DNA from: Agarivorans sp050870875
GTDB taxonomy: Bacteria > Pseudomonadota > Gammaproteobacteria > Enterobacterales > Celerinatantimonadaceae
DNA: 64,000 nt
Reading direction: 5' to 3'
Assembly (NCBI RefSeq): GCF_050870875.2
Contig: NZ_CP194041.2
Location: 2,976,001 to 3,040,000, forward strand
How positions within the stretch are numbered: position 1 is the first letter of the stretch; each line of letters begins with the position of its first letter. Shown one piece after another: positions 17,661 to 26,530 of this stretch. The notes beneath the pieces are model-generated. The model searched no databases and had not been told where the DNA came from. It saw nothing but the letters and a program-made list of their open reading frames with translations. A program made the translations under genes and the position numbers.

Positions 17661-17700
17661 TATGCCAAATTACCCTTCCTAATATTAATAGTATGCCAAA
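17661..17700. promoter_or_regulatory. Direct repeats TATGCCAAA at the Lrp gene start
   Basis: Two perfect 9-bp copies of TATGCCAAA (17661-17669 and 17692-17700) lie 31 bp apart, about three helical turns. The second abuts the ATG of the Lrp/AsnC gene. The spacing would suit binding of an Lrp octamer on one DNA face, hence autoregulation and control of the divergent exporter gene. Confidence 0.4.
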
Positions 17701-18165
17701 ATGAACAAAACAGACATCGAGATCTTATCCCGACTGCAAGACGATGGACGCCTCACCAATGTCGCCCTCTCGGAGCAGATTTGTTTATCGCCCTCGCCGT
17801 GTCTGCGACGCGTAAAACAATTAGAGCAAAGTGGCGTGATTCAGGGCTACCACGCGCGCGTTGATCGGCAAAAAGCGGGCTTCTCGATGACTATTTTTGT
17901 AGAGGTACGACTGAACACCCATGAAGTTAGCGCCCATACGGCTTTTGAAACGGCGATGATCGACATGCAAGACATCGTTAGCGCCCATCTGGTTTCAGGC
18001 ACCGCCGATTATAGTCTGGAAGTTGTGGCGATTGATTTAAATGATTACGAAGGTATTTTAAAACGCCTGCAAGGACTCCCCCATGTGAAGGATATCCAGA
18101 GTCACTTCGCGATCCGTTGTGTGAAATCAGCGGCCCCACTGCCGTTGACAAAGGTGAGCCGGTAA
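17701..18165 (+). CDS. Lrp/AsnC family transcriptional regulator
   Basis: A 154-residue regulator with the N-terminal helix-turn-helix (NKTDIEILSRLQDDGRLTNV, then LSPSPCLRRVKQLEQSGVIQGY) and the C-terminal RAM ligand domain (SGTADYSLEVVAIDL). No Shine-Dalgarno sequence is visible before ATG 17701, so the message may be leaderless or initiate weakly. It probably controls the divergent EamA-type transporter gene. Confidence 0.88.
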   Translation: MNKTDIEILSRLQDDGRLTNVALSEQICLSPSPCLRRVKQLEQSGVIQGYHARVDRQKAGFSMTIFVEVRLNTHEVSAHTAFETAMIDMQDIVSAHLVSGTADYSLEVVAIDLNDYEGILKRLQGLPHVKDIQSHFAIRCVKSAAPLPLTKVSR

Positions 18166-18257
18166 CGGATAAAACGTGGCGGCTGCTGAAGTACTTTTGG
18201 CAAGCTTAACTTGTTGCAGCTTACGCAAATAGCACACCGCTGCGCTTCAGCGGCCAC

Positions 18258-20732
18258 TCATTGAGCCAGTGCCATCATGTCTTGCTCAAGCTCCGCCAGC
18301 GGCTTGTCCTCGGCGAACCATGCCATCACCTGCTGCATGGTGGGTTCTGCGATCCCTTGATTGGCGGCCAGGTAAAGCCAGCTAAGCTGGTTGTTATCGA
18401 TTGCCGCGCAGAGCCGATGGTTTGCGCTGGCCGCCTGAATGGTTCTGCTGCGCGCTGTCGTGAGCGCAAGATGAATGCGTTCATCGAGCCGTTGCAGGCT
18501 TTGTTGACTCTCGATTTGATACAGATAAGCACCTGTGGTTTTTCGTCTCACCCAATAGTCAATCTGGCCAAGTTCGACAGGCTCTCGAACCAACAACAGC
18601 GCAAAGCTGCTCATCGGACAGTCGGCAATTTTAACCGGCGTAAATTTAAACTCCGGCTGCCCCGACAAGCGATCCGCTCTTGCGTCAATCAAGCCCCCCG
18701 GCTTGCTGTTCGACGCGGTCAGTTCATTCCAGTGGATCGGCACAAAAACTTCATCGCGCCGCATCGATGTCGTTTCAATCACTCGGCTCATACAATCGCC
18801 ATGGCGATTACTCACTTTTGCCAACAGCCCATGTGTTACTGCATATTTTTTCGCCGTATCGGGATGCACCAGCAGATAAGGCTCTGGCATATGTGTGGCC
18901 AGTCGCGCAGACAAACCGGTTCGAGTCATGGTATGCCAATGATCGCGAGTTCGTCCGGTATTCAAAATCAGCGGGAAATCTGCGCAGACTTGAATTGATG
19001 GCGCGCGATAAGTCACCGCTACAAAGTTAGCTTTTCGATTGGGAGTATAAAACCTGCCATCTTCAAACAGCCGCTGATGACTCACGGAGCGTTGCTGTTT
19101 CAACACCGGCCATTGTTGCGGCAGTAACTGCTGGTATTCGCTGCCGCTAAGATGACTCAAACCTGCCAGATTTAAGTCTCTTGCAAAACCTTGATTATCC
19201 AGCGCGGTGAGCGCCGCATGCTCTTTAAATACCGCCCCTTCATGGGCGTAGCTAAATTGTTCTTTAAACCCCATCCTCTGCGCCACCTGTGAAATAATCC
19301 ACCAGTCGGGTTTGGCCTGCCCCGGGCTGGCTAATAAACGCCGCTGGCGAGAGATCCGACGTTCCGAGTTAGTGACCGTTCCCGACTTTTCACTCCAGCC
19401 CTGCGCCGGCAGTAATACATCGGCAAACTGCGTCGTTGCGGTTTTTTCGATGCAATCGGAGACGACGACAAAGGGGCATTTTTCAAGGGCCCGTTTAATT
19501 TTACTGCTATCGGGCAAACTCACCACTGGATTGGTCGCCATGATCCACAGCGCTTTGATTTTGCCGGCAGCGATGGCCTCAAACATATCCAGCGCTTTTA
19601 GTCCCGGCTCGGTGGCCATGTGCTCGGCCTGCCAAAAGCTGGCAACCCGCTCAATATCCAGCGGATTAAACTCCATATGCGCGGCTAAGGTATTGGCTAA
19701 AGCCCCAACTTCCCTGCCCCCCATGGCATTGGGCTGGCCAGTGATGGAAAACGGCCCGCAGCCGGGTTTACCAATTTTCCCGGTGGCTAAATGACAGTTA
19801 ATAATACTATTAACTTTGTCAGAGCCCTGCGAAGACTGATTCACCCCTTGAGAATAAATGGTAAGCACCCGCTCGGTGCGAGCAAAAGCCTCAAAAAATG
19901 CCTGACATTCGGCTTCACTGAGGCCAATGTCATGCACCGCCTGAGCATCACTGCTGGCCGAGGCATAAGCCTGCTCAAAGTGCTGAGTATGTTGGGCAAT
20001 AAAGTCCTGATCAAGCTCACCCTGCGCCGCCAGATAAGCCAATAATTGATTAAACAGTACCACATCGCTTCCCGGTGCAATCGCAAGATGCAGATCGGCA
20101 ATATCGCAAGATTCGTTGTTGCGGGGATCGATCACAATGACTTGAAGCGCTGCATTGTTCTGTTTCGCCACAATTAATCGCTGAAATAACACCGGATGGC
20201 ACCACGCCAGATTAGACCCAACTAAAATAACCAGCTCGGCTTGCTCGATATCCTGATAGCACACCGCAACCGTATCCATGCCAAATGCCCGTTTCTGCCC
20301 CACCACCGCCGAGGCCATACATAAACGGGAGTTACTATCGATATTTGCGGTTCCCAGAAAACCCTTGATCAGTTTATTCGCCACATAATAGTCTTCAGTT
20401 AATAGCTGCCCAGAGACGTAAAATGCCACGGCATCGGGGCCGTGCTCACCAATGATTTGGCTAAACTGCTCTGCAACCCGATTTAAGGCATGCTCCCAGT
20501 CGATGTCCACAAAGCCATCAGGCTGCTTCAGTTGCGGCGACATTAATCGCCCATCGTGAATCACCGTATCGCCAAGCGCGATGCCCTTGGTACACAATTT
20601 CCCAAAATTTGCCGGGTGCTGTTGGTCTCCTCTGATCTCTAAACGACCACTGGCGAGCACTCTTGCCTCTACACCACAACCCACACCACAATAGGCACAG
20701 GTGGTTTTTATCCATCCTTCCACGTCTCTCAT
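18258..20732 (-). CDS. nasA: Assimilatory nitrate reductase catalytic subunit
   Basis: A molybdopterin bis-guanine-dinucleotide oxidoreductase (824 residues) that reduces nitrate to nitrite in the cytoplasm. Near the N terminus are the [4Fe-4S] cysteines CAYCGVGC and LCTKG. Further landmarks are SRLCMASAVVGQKRAFG, QGVNQSSQGSDKVNSIINCH, QPNAMGGREVG and, in the molydopterin-dinucleotide domain, TGRTRDHWHTMTRTG. No cysteine cluster like the C-terminal BFD [2Fe-2S] domain of Klebsiella NasA is seen. I chose ATG 20732 with GAGG upstream; a TTG at 20744 is the alternative. It is divergent from the cobA-nirBD operon. Confidence 0.95.
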   Translation of the reverse strand: MRDVEGWIKTTCAYCGVGCGVEARVLASGRLEIRGDQQHPANFGKLCTKGIALGDTVIHDGRLMSPQLKQPDGFVDIDWEHALNRVAEQFSQIIGEHGPDAVAFYVSGQLLTEDYYVANKLIKGFLGTANIDSNSRLCMASAVVGQKRAFGMDTVAVCYQDIEQAELVILVGSNLAWCHPVLFQRLIVAKQNNAALQVIVIDPRNNESCDIADLHLAIAPGSDVVLFNQLLAYLAAQGELDQDFIAQHTQHFEQAYASASSDAQAVHDIGLSEAECQAFFEAFARTERVLTIYSQGVNQSSQGSDKVNSIINCHLATGKIGKPGCGPFSITGQPNAMGGREVGALANTLAAHMEFNPLDIERVASFWQAEHMATEPGLKALDMFEAIAAGKIKALWIMATNPVVSLPDSSKIKRALEKCPFVVVSDCIEKTATTQFADVLLPAQGWSEKSGTVTNSERRISRQRRLLASPGQAKPDWWIISQVAQRMGFKEQFSYAHEGAVFKEHAALTALDNQGFARDLNLAGLSHLSGSEYQQLLPQQWPVLKQQRSVSHQRLFEDGRFYTPNRKANFVAVTYRAPSIQVCADFPLILNTGRTRDHWHTMTRTGLSARLATHMPEPYLLVHPDTAKKYAVTHGLLAKVSNRHGDCMSRVIETTSMRRDEVFVPIHWNELTASNSKPGGLIDARADRLSGQPEFKFTPVKIADCPMSSFALLLVREPVELGQIDYWVRRKTTGAYLYQIESQQSLQRLDERIHLALTTARSRTIQAASANHRLCAAIDNNQLSWLYLAANQGIAEPTMQQVMAWFAEDKPLAELEQDMMALAQ

Positions 20733-20767
20733 AAGTAACCTCAAAGACCAACATTAGAGAGAATTAG

Positions 20768-20784
20768 AGCAAATACCATTCCAA
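20768..20784 (-). promoter_or_regulatory. Sigma-54 promoter of nasA
   Basis: Read on the minus strand, TTGGAATGGTATTTGCT has GG and GC 12 bp apart, a TTGG -24 element and a perfect TTTGCT -12 element. Transcription would start near 20757, 25 bases before the nasA ATG. Confidence 0.6.
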
Positions 20785-20846
20785 ATCAATGAAAACAACA
20801 AAAAACAAATTAAAGATGTTTTTAATCAGCACCTTGAATTAACAAC

Positions 20847-20862
20847 TACCACTAAAGTGGTA
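20847..20862. promoter_or_regulatory. NarL/NarP-type 7-2-7 site in the nas divergent region
   Basis: TACCACT-AA-AGTGGTA is a perfect dyad; one more base pairs on each side (20846-20863). Two inverted heptamers separated by 2 bp is the known NarL/NarP arrangement, and TACCACT matches TACYYMT at six of seven positions. It lies ~90 bp upstream of the nasA start site and ~225 bp upstream of the cobA start site. The NarL-like regulator gene at 30173 is the obvious candidate to bind it. Confidence 0.5.
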
Positions 20863-21059
20863 GCTGCATAAGGACCTGCCATCTACCTATTTAGTTGTAG
20901 TTTGGTCGATTATAAATAATCATCGCACCTTAAATGCCCATAATCATTATTATTTGAAAAACCCAAGCTTCACACTCAAAGCTGAAAATTCAAAAGTAAA
21001 TAATATAAATAATTGATAAACAACAATAAATATAAAGCAAAACGAACATATAGCTAGCC

Positions 21060-21076
21060 TTGGCACTCATATTGCG
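21060..21076 (+). promoter_or_regulatory. Sigma-54 promoter of cobA-nirB-nirD-narK
   Basis: TTGGCACTCATATTGCG fits the RpoN consensus closely: TTGGCAC, then TTGC with GG (21062-21063) and GC (21074-21075) 12 bp apart. Transcription would start near 21087. Confidence 0.8.
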
Positions 21077-21118
21077 TTGAGTGAAATATGAATTTTATAA
21101 AACGCAGTGGTGGCCGCA

Positions 21119-21928
21119 ATGCATGTCAATCAATCACTTTATGGTGTGGTTTCTTTAGTCGGCGCAGGCCCGGGCGATCCGGAGCTACTGACGCTAAAGG
21201 CACTCAAAACCATTCAGGCTGCCGATGTGATTGTCTATGACAAGCTGGTCAGTCAGGAAATACAAACGCTGTTCCCCGCTGGGGCAGAACAAATCTGCGT
21301 CGGCAAAGCCAAAGGCAAGCACAGCTATCAGCAGGATCAAATCAACCGTCTTCTCCGCGATTATGCCCAAAGAGGTTACCGGGTATGTCGCCTCAAAGGC
21401 GGAGATGCTTTGGTGTTTGGCCGCGGCAGTGAAGAAATGCTCTATCTTGCCAGACACGGTATTCAAGTGAATGTGGTGCCGGGCATTACCGCTGCTTCTG
21501 GCTGCTCAACTTACGCCAACATTCCCCTCACCCACCGAGGCCTTGCGCAAGGCTGCAGCTTTATAACTGCGCATGCCGAACAGTCACTCGATGTGAACTG
21601 GCAAGCGCTAGCACAATTGAAGCAAACCCTGGTTATCTATATGGGATTAAGCAAAGTCAGGCTGATCCAATCTCAATTAATGCGCTACGACATGGATCCG
21701 GCCACGCCGGTCGCCATCATTGAAAATGGCTGCACCGCCAAACAAAGACAGTTTATCGGTCAATTAGATGGCTTGGAAAACCTCGCCAGCAAACATCAGC
21801 TAAAGTCTCCTGCGCTGATTGTAATTGGCAAAGTGGTGACGCTTGCTTCGCAATTAGCAACTCTGGAACAAGACCATCTTCTCCAGTTTTCCAGCCCAGC
21901 AACACAACAACTCTCGTTAATCGCCTAA
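21119..21928 (+). CDS. cobA: Uroporphyrinogen-III C-methyltransferase
   Basis: SAM-dependent methyltransferase (269 residues) that makes precorrin-2, the precursor of the siroheme needed by nitrite reductase. Family motifs: VSLVGAGPGDPELLTLKAL at the N terminus, ADVIVYDKLVS, RLKGGDALVFGRGSEE, VPGITAASG and TPVAIIENGCT. It lacks the CysG oxidase/ferrochelatase half. ATG 21119 has only a weak ribosome site (GGTGG); a GTG at 21107 is an alternative. It heads the nitrite reductase operon, 44 bp before nirB. Confidence 0.93.
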   Translation: MHVNQSLYGVVSLVGAGPGDPELLTLKALKTIQAADVIVYDKLVSQEIQTLFPAGAEQICVGKAKGKHSYQQDQINRLLRDYAQRGYRVCRLKGGDALVFGRGSEEMLYLARHGIQVNVVPGITAASGCSTYANIPLTHRGLAQGCSFITAHAEQSLDVNWQALAQLKQTLVIYMGLSKVRLIQSQLMRYDMDPATPVAIIENGCTAKQRQFIGQLDGLENLASKHQLKSPALIVIGKVVTLASQLATLEQDHLLQFSSPATQQLSLIA

Positions 21929-21972
21929 ACCTCGGGTCAATGAGTCGATTTAATTAAAAAGGAATTTGCATC

Positions 21973-24513
21973 ATGAATAAGCAAAAAATCATCGTGGTTG
22001 GCAACGGAATGGTTGGTCACAAATTTATTGATCTGCTGCTGCAAAGCCAAGCCGAAGATCTGGAGATCCTGACCTTCTCGGAAGAACCGCGCCTGGCTTA
22101 CGACCGGGTCCAGTTAACCGCCTATTTTTCCGGAAAATCTGCGGAGGATCTGGCCTTAACCAGCGAAGGCTATTATCAACAGCACGGGGTCAATTATCTG
22201 CTAAATGAAAAAGTCACTGCGATTCACCCCGGCAATAAAACTATCCAAACCGCCTCGGGACGCGAAGAGTCCTACGACAAGCTGATATTGGCAACCGGCT
22301 CCTATCCGTTTGTACCGGCTATTCCCGGTCATGATCGGGAGCATTGTTATGTCTATCGTACTCTCGAAGACCTCGATGCCATCGCTTTGGCGAGTCAGTC
22401 CTGCAAGTCCGGCGTGATTATCGGCGGTGGATTGTTGGGGCTGGAAGCCGCCAATGCCATCAAAAATCTGGCATTAGAGACTCACGTGGTAGAATTTGCC
22501 CCGCGCTTGATGGCAGTACAACTCGATCAGGATGGGGGCGACTTGCTGCGCCATAAAATCGAAGCATTAGGCGTGCAGGTACATACCGATAAAGCCACCA
22601 CCGAAATCGTTGACGGCGAACAGTCTCGCTACCGCATGAATTTTGCCGATGGCTCTTATCTCGAAACCGATATGATCGTATTCTCCGCGGGGATCCGTCC
22701 TCAAGATGGCTTGGCCAAAAATGCCGATATTCAGATTGGTCCCCGTGGCGGTATCGTGATTAACAATTTCTGCCAAACCAATTTCGAGGATATCTACGCC
22801 ATTGGCGAATGTGCCCTATGGCAGCAGCGAATCTTTGGTCTGGTAGCACCCGGCTACCAAATGGCCAAGGTGGCGGCCCAGCATCTGCTCGGTCAGCGCG
22901 AGCCCATGGAATTTACCGGTGCCGACATGAGCACCAAATTGAAGTTACTGGGGATCGATGTGGCCAGCATTGGCGAGGTGCATGGCGCAACGCAAGGGGC
23001 GCTCTCCTATACCTACAAAGACGATATTGAACAAGTCTACAAGCGACTGATTGTCTCGGCAGATAAACAAAAAATTATTGGCGCAGTGCTGGTTGGCGAT
23101 ACTCAAGCCTACGGCAATATTTTACAACTACAGCAAAATAATTTGGCACTGCCGGAAAATCCATCGGTACTGATCCTGCCCAATGTTGCCGAAGATCAGT
23201 CGCCAGGCTTAGGTGTTGATGCGCTGCCCGACAGTGCGGTGATTTGCTCCTGCTTCGACGTAAGCAAAGGCCACATCAAACAGGCGGTTGCTGCAGGCTG
23301 TAGTTCGATGGCTGCGCTCAAAGAAATGACCAATGCCTCCACCGGATGTGGCGGCTGCAGCGCGCTGGCCAAGCAAGTCTTAGACAGCGAACTGGCAAAA
23401 TCAGGAGTTGAAGTGAACAACCACATTTGCGAACACTTCGCCTATTCTCGCCAGGAACTGAGTGATCTGATTCGGGTCAATCAAATCAAAACCTTTGAGC
23501 AATTGCTCACAAGCTACGGTTCAGGCTTAGGTTGTGAGATCTGCAAACCCACGGCGGGCTCTATCCTCGCCTCCTACTGGAATGAGTATATTTTGCAGGA
23601 TCAGCATATCGAGCTACAGGATACCAACGATATCTACCTGGGCAATATGCAAAAAGACGGGAGCTATTCAGTGGTGCCAAGAATACCTGGCGGAGAAATC
23701 ACTCCCGAAAAACTAATTGTCATTGGTCAGGTGGCCTGCGAGTTTCAGCTTTACACCAAAATCACCGGTGGCCAGCGCATCGATTTATTTGGCGCTCAAC
23801 TCAACGACTTGCCGCAAATCTGGCAGCGTCTAGTGGATGCCGGTTTTGAAACGGGTCATGCCTATGGCAAATCCTTACGAACGGTTAAATCTTGCGTGGG
23901 GAACAGCTGGTGTCGTTATGGTGTGCAAGATAGCCTGGGCTTCGCCATTGATCTGGAAAACCGTTATAAAGGCTTACGCTCTCCGCATAAATTAAAATTT
24001 GCCGTCTCGGGTTGCACCCGGGAATGTGCCGAAGCACAATCCAAAGACATTGGCATCATCGCCACAGACCAAGGCTGGAATTTATACGTCTGCGGCAACG
24101 GCGGCATGCGCCCCCGGCATGCTGATCTTTTTGCGACTGATTTGGATGATGCCACGCTGATCCAATATGTCGATCGCCTGTTGATGTTCTACATACGCAC
24201 CGCCGATCGACTCCAAAGAACCTCTGTCTGGTTAGAAAATCTAGAAGGCGGCATCGACTACCTCAAGCAAGTGATTATCGAAGATAAACTCGGCCTGAAC
24301 GCCGAATTAGAACAGGCCATGGCCGCCACCATCAGTCAATATCAGTGTGAATGGAAAACCACCCTTGAGTCACCCGACAAATTAAAACGTTTTAATCACT
24401 TCATTAACAGCGACGAGCGGGATGAAAACCAGCGCTTTATCAGTATTCGCCAGCAGAAATGTCCTGATATCAAGATAAACCAATTAGCAATTGACGTTGC
24501 CACCGTTAACTAA
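21973..24513 (+). CDS. nirB: Nitrite reductase [NAD(P)H] large subunit
   Basis: An 846-residue siroheme enzyme reducing nitrite to ammonium in the cytoplasm. Domain order: FAD/NAD(P)H oxidoreductase (about 1-300, VVGNGMVGHKF and IIGGGLLGLEAA), BFD-type [2Fe-2S] domain (about 418-470, CSCFDVSKGHIKQAV and STGCGGC), a second cysteine pair GLGCEICKPT, then the sulfite/nitrite reductase domains with the siroheme/[4Fe-4S] cysteines in CVGNSWCRYGVQDS and GCTRECAEAQSKD. AAGGAA precedes the ATG. It lies in the cobA-nirB-nirD-narK operon. Confidence 0.96.
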   Translation: MNKQKIIVVGNGMVGHKFIDLLLQSQAEDLEILTFSEEPRLAYDRVQLTAYFSGKSAEDLALTSEGYYQQHGVNYLLNEKVTAIHPGNKTIQTASGREESYDKLILATGSYPFVPAIPGHDREHCYVYRTLEDLDAIALASQSCKSGVIIGGGLLGLEAANAIKNLALETHVVEFAPRLMAVQLDQDGGDLLRHKIEALGVQVHTDKATTEIVDGEQSRYRMNFADGSYLETDMIVFSAGIRPQDGLAKNADIQIGPRGGIVINNFCQTNFEDIYAIGECALWQQRIFGLVAPGYQMAKVAAQHLLGQREPMEFTGADMSTKLKLLGIDVASIGEVHGATQGALSYTYKDDIEQVYKRLIVSADKQKIIGAVLVGDTQAYGNILQLQQNNLALPENPSVLILPNVAEDQSPGLGVDALPDSAVICSCFDVSKGHIKQAVAAGCSSMAALKEMTNASTGCGGCSALAKQVLDSELAKSGVEVNNHICEHFAYSRQELSDLIRVNQIKTFEQLLTSYGSGLGCEICKPTAGSILASYWNEYILQDQHIELQDTNDIYLGNMQKDGSYSVVPRIPGGEITPEKLIVIGQVACEFQLYTKITGGQRIDLFGAQLNDLPQIWQRLVDAGFETGHAYGKSLRTVKSCVGNSWCRYGVQDSLGFAIDLENRYKGLRSPHKLKFAVSGCTRECAEAQSKDIGIIATDQGWNLYVCGNGGMRPRHADLFATDLDDATLIQYVDRLLMFYIRTADRLQRTSVWLENLEGGIDYLKQVIIEDKLGLNAELEQAMAATISQYQCEWKTTLESPDKLKRFNHFINSDERDENQRFISIRQQKCPDIKINQLAIDVATVN

Positions 24514-24540
24514 TACCACCAGCCCTGAGGAGAATATGCC

Positions 24541-24867
24541 ATGGATAACTGGCTCACTATTTGTAAGAGCGAAGATATTGCGCCCAACACCGGTGTATGC
24601 GCTAAAGTTGGCGATAATCAGGTTGCGATCTTTCTCAGCAACCGAACCAACAGTGTACACGCGATTGCCAACTTCGATCCCTTTGGGAAAGCTAACGTAC
24701 TTTCCCGCGGCATCATTGGCACCATCAACGATCGCCTGTGTGTCGCGTCCCCCCTATACAAACAGCACTTTGATCTGCACACCGGAGAGTGTCTGGAACA
24801 ACCAGAAATTCAACTACACACCTATCAAGTTCGAATCAATCAAGGTTCTATCGAAATCAAACAATAG
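24541..24867 (+). CDS. nirD: Nitrite reductase [NAD(P)H] small subunit
   Basis: A 108-residue NirD protein with the Rieske-like fold but without the cysteine/histidine pairs that bind a Rieske cluster, as is normal for NirD. Motifs: ICKSEDIAPNTGVCAKVG, HAIANFDPFGKANVLSRGI and VASPLYKQHFDLHTGECLE. It works with NirB. GGAG lies just upstream. A short hairpin (24894-24900 / 24916-24922, AACTGAA/TTCAGTT) sits between it and narK and may tune read-through or mRNA stability. Confidence 0.94.
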   Translation: MDNWLTICKSEDIAPNTGVCAKVGDNQVAIFLSNRTNSVHAIANFDPFGKANVLSRGIIGTINDRLCVASPLYKQHFDLHTGECLEQPEIQLHTYQVRINQGSIEIKQ

Positions 24868-24972
24868 ACGAGACAGCCTCATCCCCCGTAACAAACTGAA
24901 CAAGCTTACCCAGGCTTCAGTTATGGGCGGGATGTCGCGTTCTAAAAAATACTAGTTATATAGGGAAATATT

Positions 24973-26442
24973 ATGGATAGCACAAAAATTTCACTCCTTT
25001 CCTTTCAAGGAAAAATGAAAACCCTCCATCTCAGCTGGATGGCATTTTTTATTACTTTCGTAGTTTGGTTTAACTTTGCACCTTTGCTGCAAGCGGTAAA
25101 AGTCTCGCTGGGATTATCAACGGAAGAAGTCAAAACTTTACTAATTCTAAATGTGGCGTTAACCATCCCCGCCCGAGTCCTGATAGGCATGTTTACTGAC
25201 CGATTTGGGCCTCGCATCGTTTATTCGGCCCTATTAGCCATTTGTTCCATCCCCTGCTTTATGTTTGCTTTTGCCGACTCATTTATTCAAGCGGCAATTG
25301 CTCGCTTCTTATTGGGCTTCATCGGTGCTGGATTTGTGATTGGGATCCGCCTTGTTTCTGAGTGGTTTCCTCACCACCAACTAGGGATGGCTGAAGGTAT
25401 TTATGGGGGCTGGGGGAACTTCGGCTCTGCCGCTGCGGCGTTTACATTGCCAACACTAGCGCTAATTTTGGGTGGAGATGACGGTTGGCGTTATGCCATT
25501 GCCATTACTGGTTTAATGAGTTTGTTGTTCTCGTTTGTATTCTTCTTTAACGTTAGCGATACCCCTAAAGGGGCGACCTATTTCAAACCAAAACACCTGT
25601 CGGCCATGGAAGTGACATCCAAAGGTGATTTCTTCCTGTTACTCGCCATGAAAGTACCGATGTATGCGGTGCTTGCTTTACTGGCATGGAAATTATCTCC
25701 GGGTGGTGTGGGGATGCTAGAGCAATGGGTCGTCAACTCAATCTATATGGGTTTAATTGGGCTTTATGTCCTCGATGCTCATCAGGTATGGAAGGTAAAT
25801 AAATCGGTATTTGTGGAACCTGTTGAAGCGATCCATCAATACAAATTTAAACAAGTGGCAGTATTAAACTTACTGTACTTCGCCACCTTTGGTTCTGAGC
25901 TTGCGGTGATTTCTATGTTGCCATTATTTTTCTCTGAAACCTTCGAACTGTCGCCAGTGGTCGCCGGGATGGTTGCCTCAGCGTATGCCTTCATGAATTT
26001 AATGTCGCGACCCGGCGGCGGCTTAATTTCCGATAAATTTGGTCGCAAGCTTACCCTGCTGATTTTAACAGCCGGATTAGCAGTGGGTTATTTTCTGATG
26101 GGAAATGTCAATGCCCAGTGGCCTCTATGGTTAGCCGTTGCCGCTGCCATGGCGTGCTCATTCTTCGTACAAGCTGGTGAAGGCGCGGTATTTGCCACGG
26201 TGCCCTTGATTAAACGTCGTATGACTGGACAAATTGCTGGCATGACCGGGGCTTATGGTAATGTGGGAGCGGTAGTCTATTTAACCATTCTTTCGTTTGT
26301 GGAATATCAGACTTTCTTTTATGTCATCGCATGTACCGCGGTCGTCGGCTTTATCGCACTAATGTTTATGGAAGAGCCAAACGGTAAAATCGCTGAAGTA
26401 AACGATGATGGCAGTGTCACTTTAATCGATGTCTCCAACTAA
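24973..26442 (+). CDS. narK: Nitrate/nitrite MFS transporter
   Basis: A 489-residue inner-membrane MFS protein of the nitrate/nitrite porter family. Evidence: MAFFITFVVWFNFAPLL, the MFS motif GMFTDRFGPR, the nitrate signature GFIGAGFVIGIRLVSEWFP with GGWGNFGSAAAAF, and the second signature GMTGAYGNVGAVVYL. It imports nitrate for NasA. It ends the nitrite reductase operon and is followed by a hairpin terminator. Confidence 0.94.
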   Translation: MDSTKISLLSFQGKMKTLHLSWMAFFITFVVWFNFAPLLQAVKVSLGLSTEEVKTLLILNVALTIPARVLIGMFTDRFGPRIVYSALLAICSIPCFMFAFADSFIQAAIARFLLGFIGAGFVIGIRLVSEWFPHHQLGMAEGIYGGWGNFGSAAAAFTLPTLALILGGDDGWRYAIAITGLMSLLFSFVFFFNVSDTPKGATYFKPKHLSAMEVTSKGDFFLLLAMKVPMYAVLALLAWKLSPGGVGMLEQWVVNSIYMGLIGLYVLDAHQVWKVNKSVFVEPVEAIHQYKFKQVAVLNLLYFATFGSELAVISMLPLFFSETFELSPVVAGMVASAYAFMNLMSRPGGGLISDKFGRKLTLLILTAGLAVGYFLMGNVNAQWPLWLAVAAAMACSFFVQAGEGAVFATVPLIKRRMTGQIAGMTGAYGNVGAVVYLTILSFVEYQTFFYVIACTAVVGFIALMFMEEPNGKIAEVNDDGSVTLIDVSN

Positions 26443-26483
26443 ATATTGCGACATCATCGCCAAGCGATTGATATAAAACACTC

Positions 26484-26515
26484 AAAGCTCGAATGGCAAA
26501 CCCATCGAGCTTTTA
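26484..26515 (+). terminator. Terminator between narK and the PP2C-kinase gene
   Basis: Stem AAAGCTCG / CGAGCTTT with inner ATGG / CCAT and a one-base bulge, followed by TTTT. The signal-transduction genes start 16 bp later, so they may receive reduced read-through or have their own promoter. Confidence 0.65.
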
Positions 26516-26530
26516 TCTACGAGCCAATTT

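Noticed and set aside
20829..20940. NtrC sites in the nas divergent region
   Set aside because: Two GCACCTT words occur (20829-20835, 20925-20931), but neither has the matching GGTGC half.
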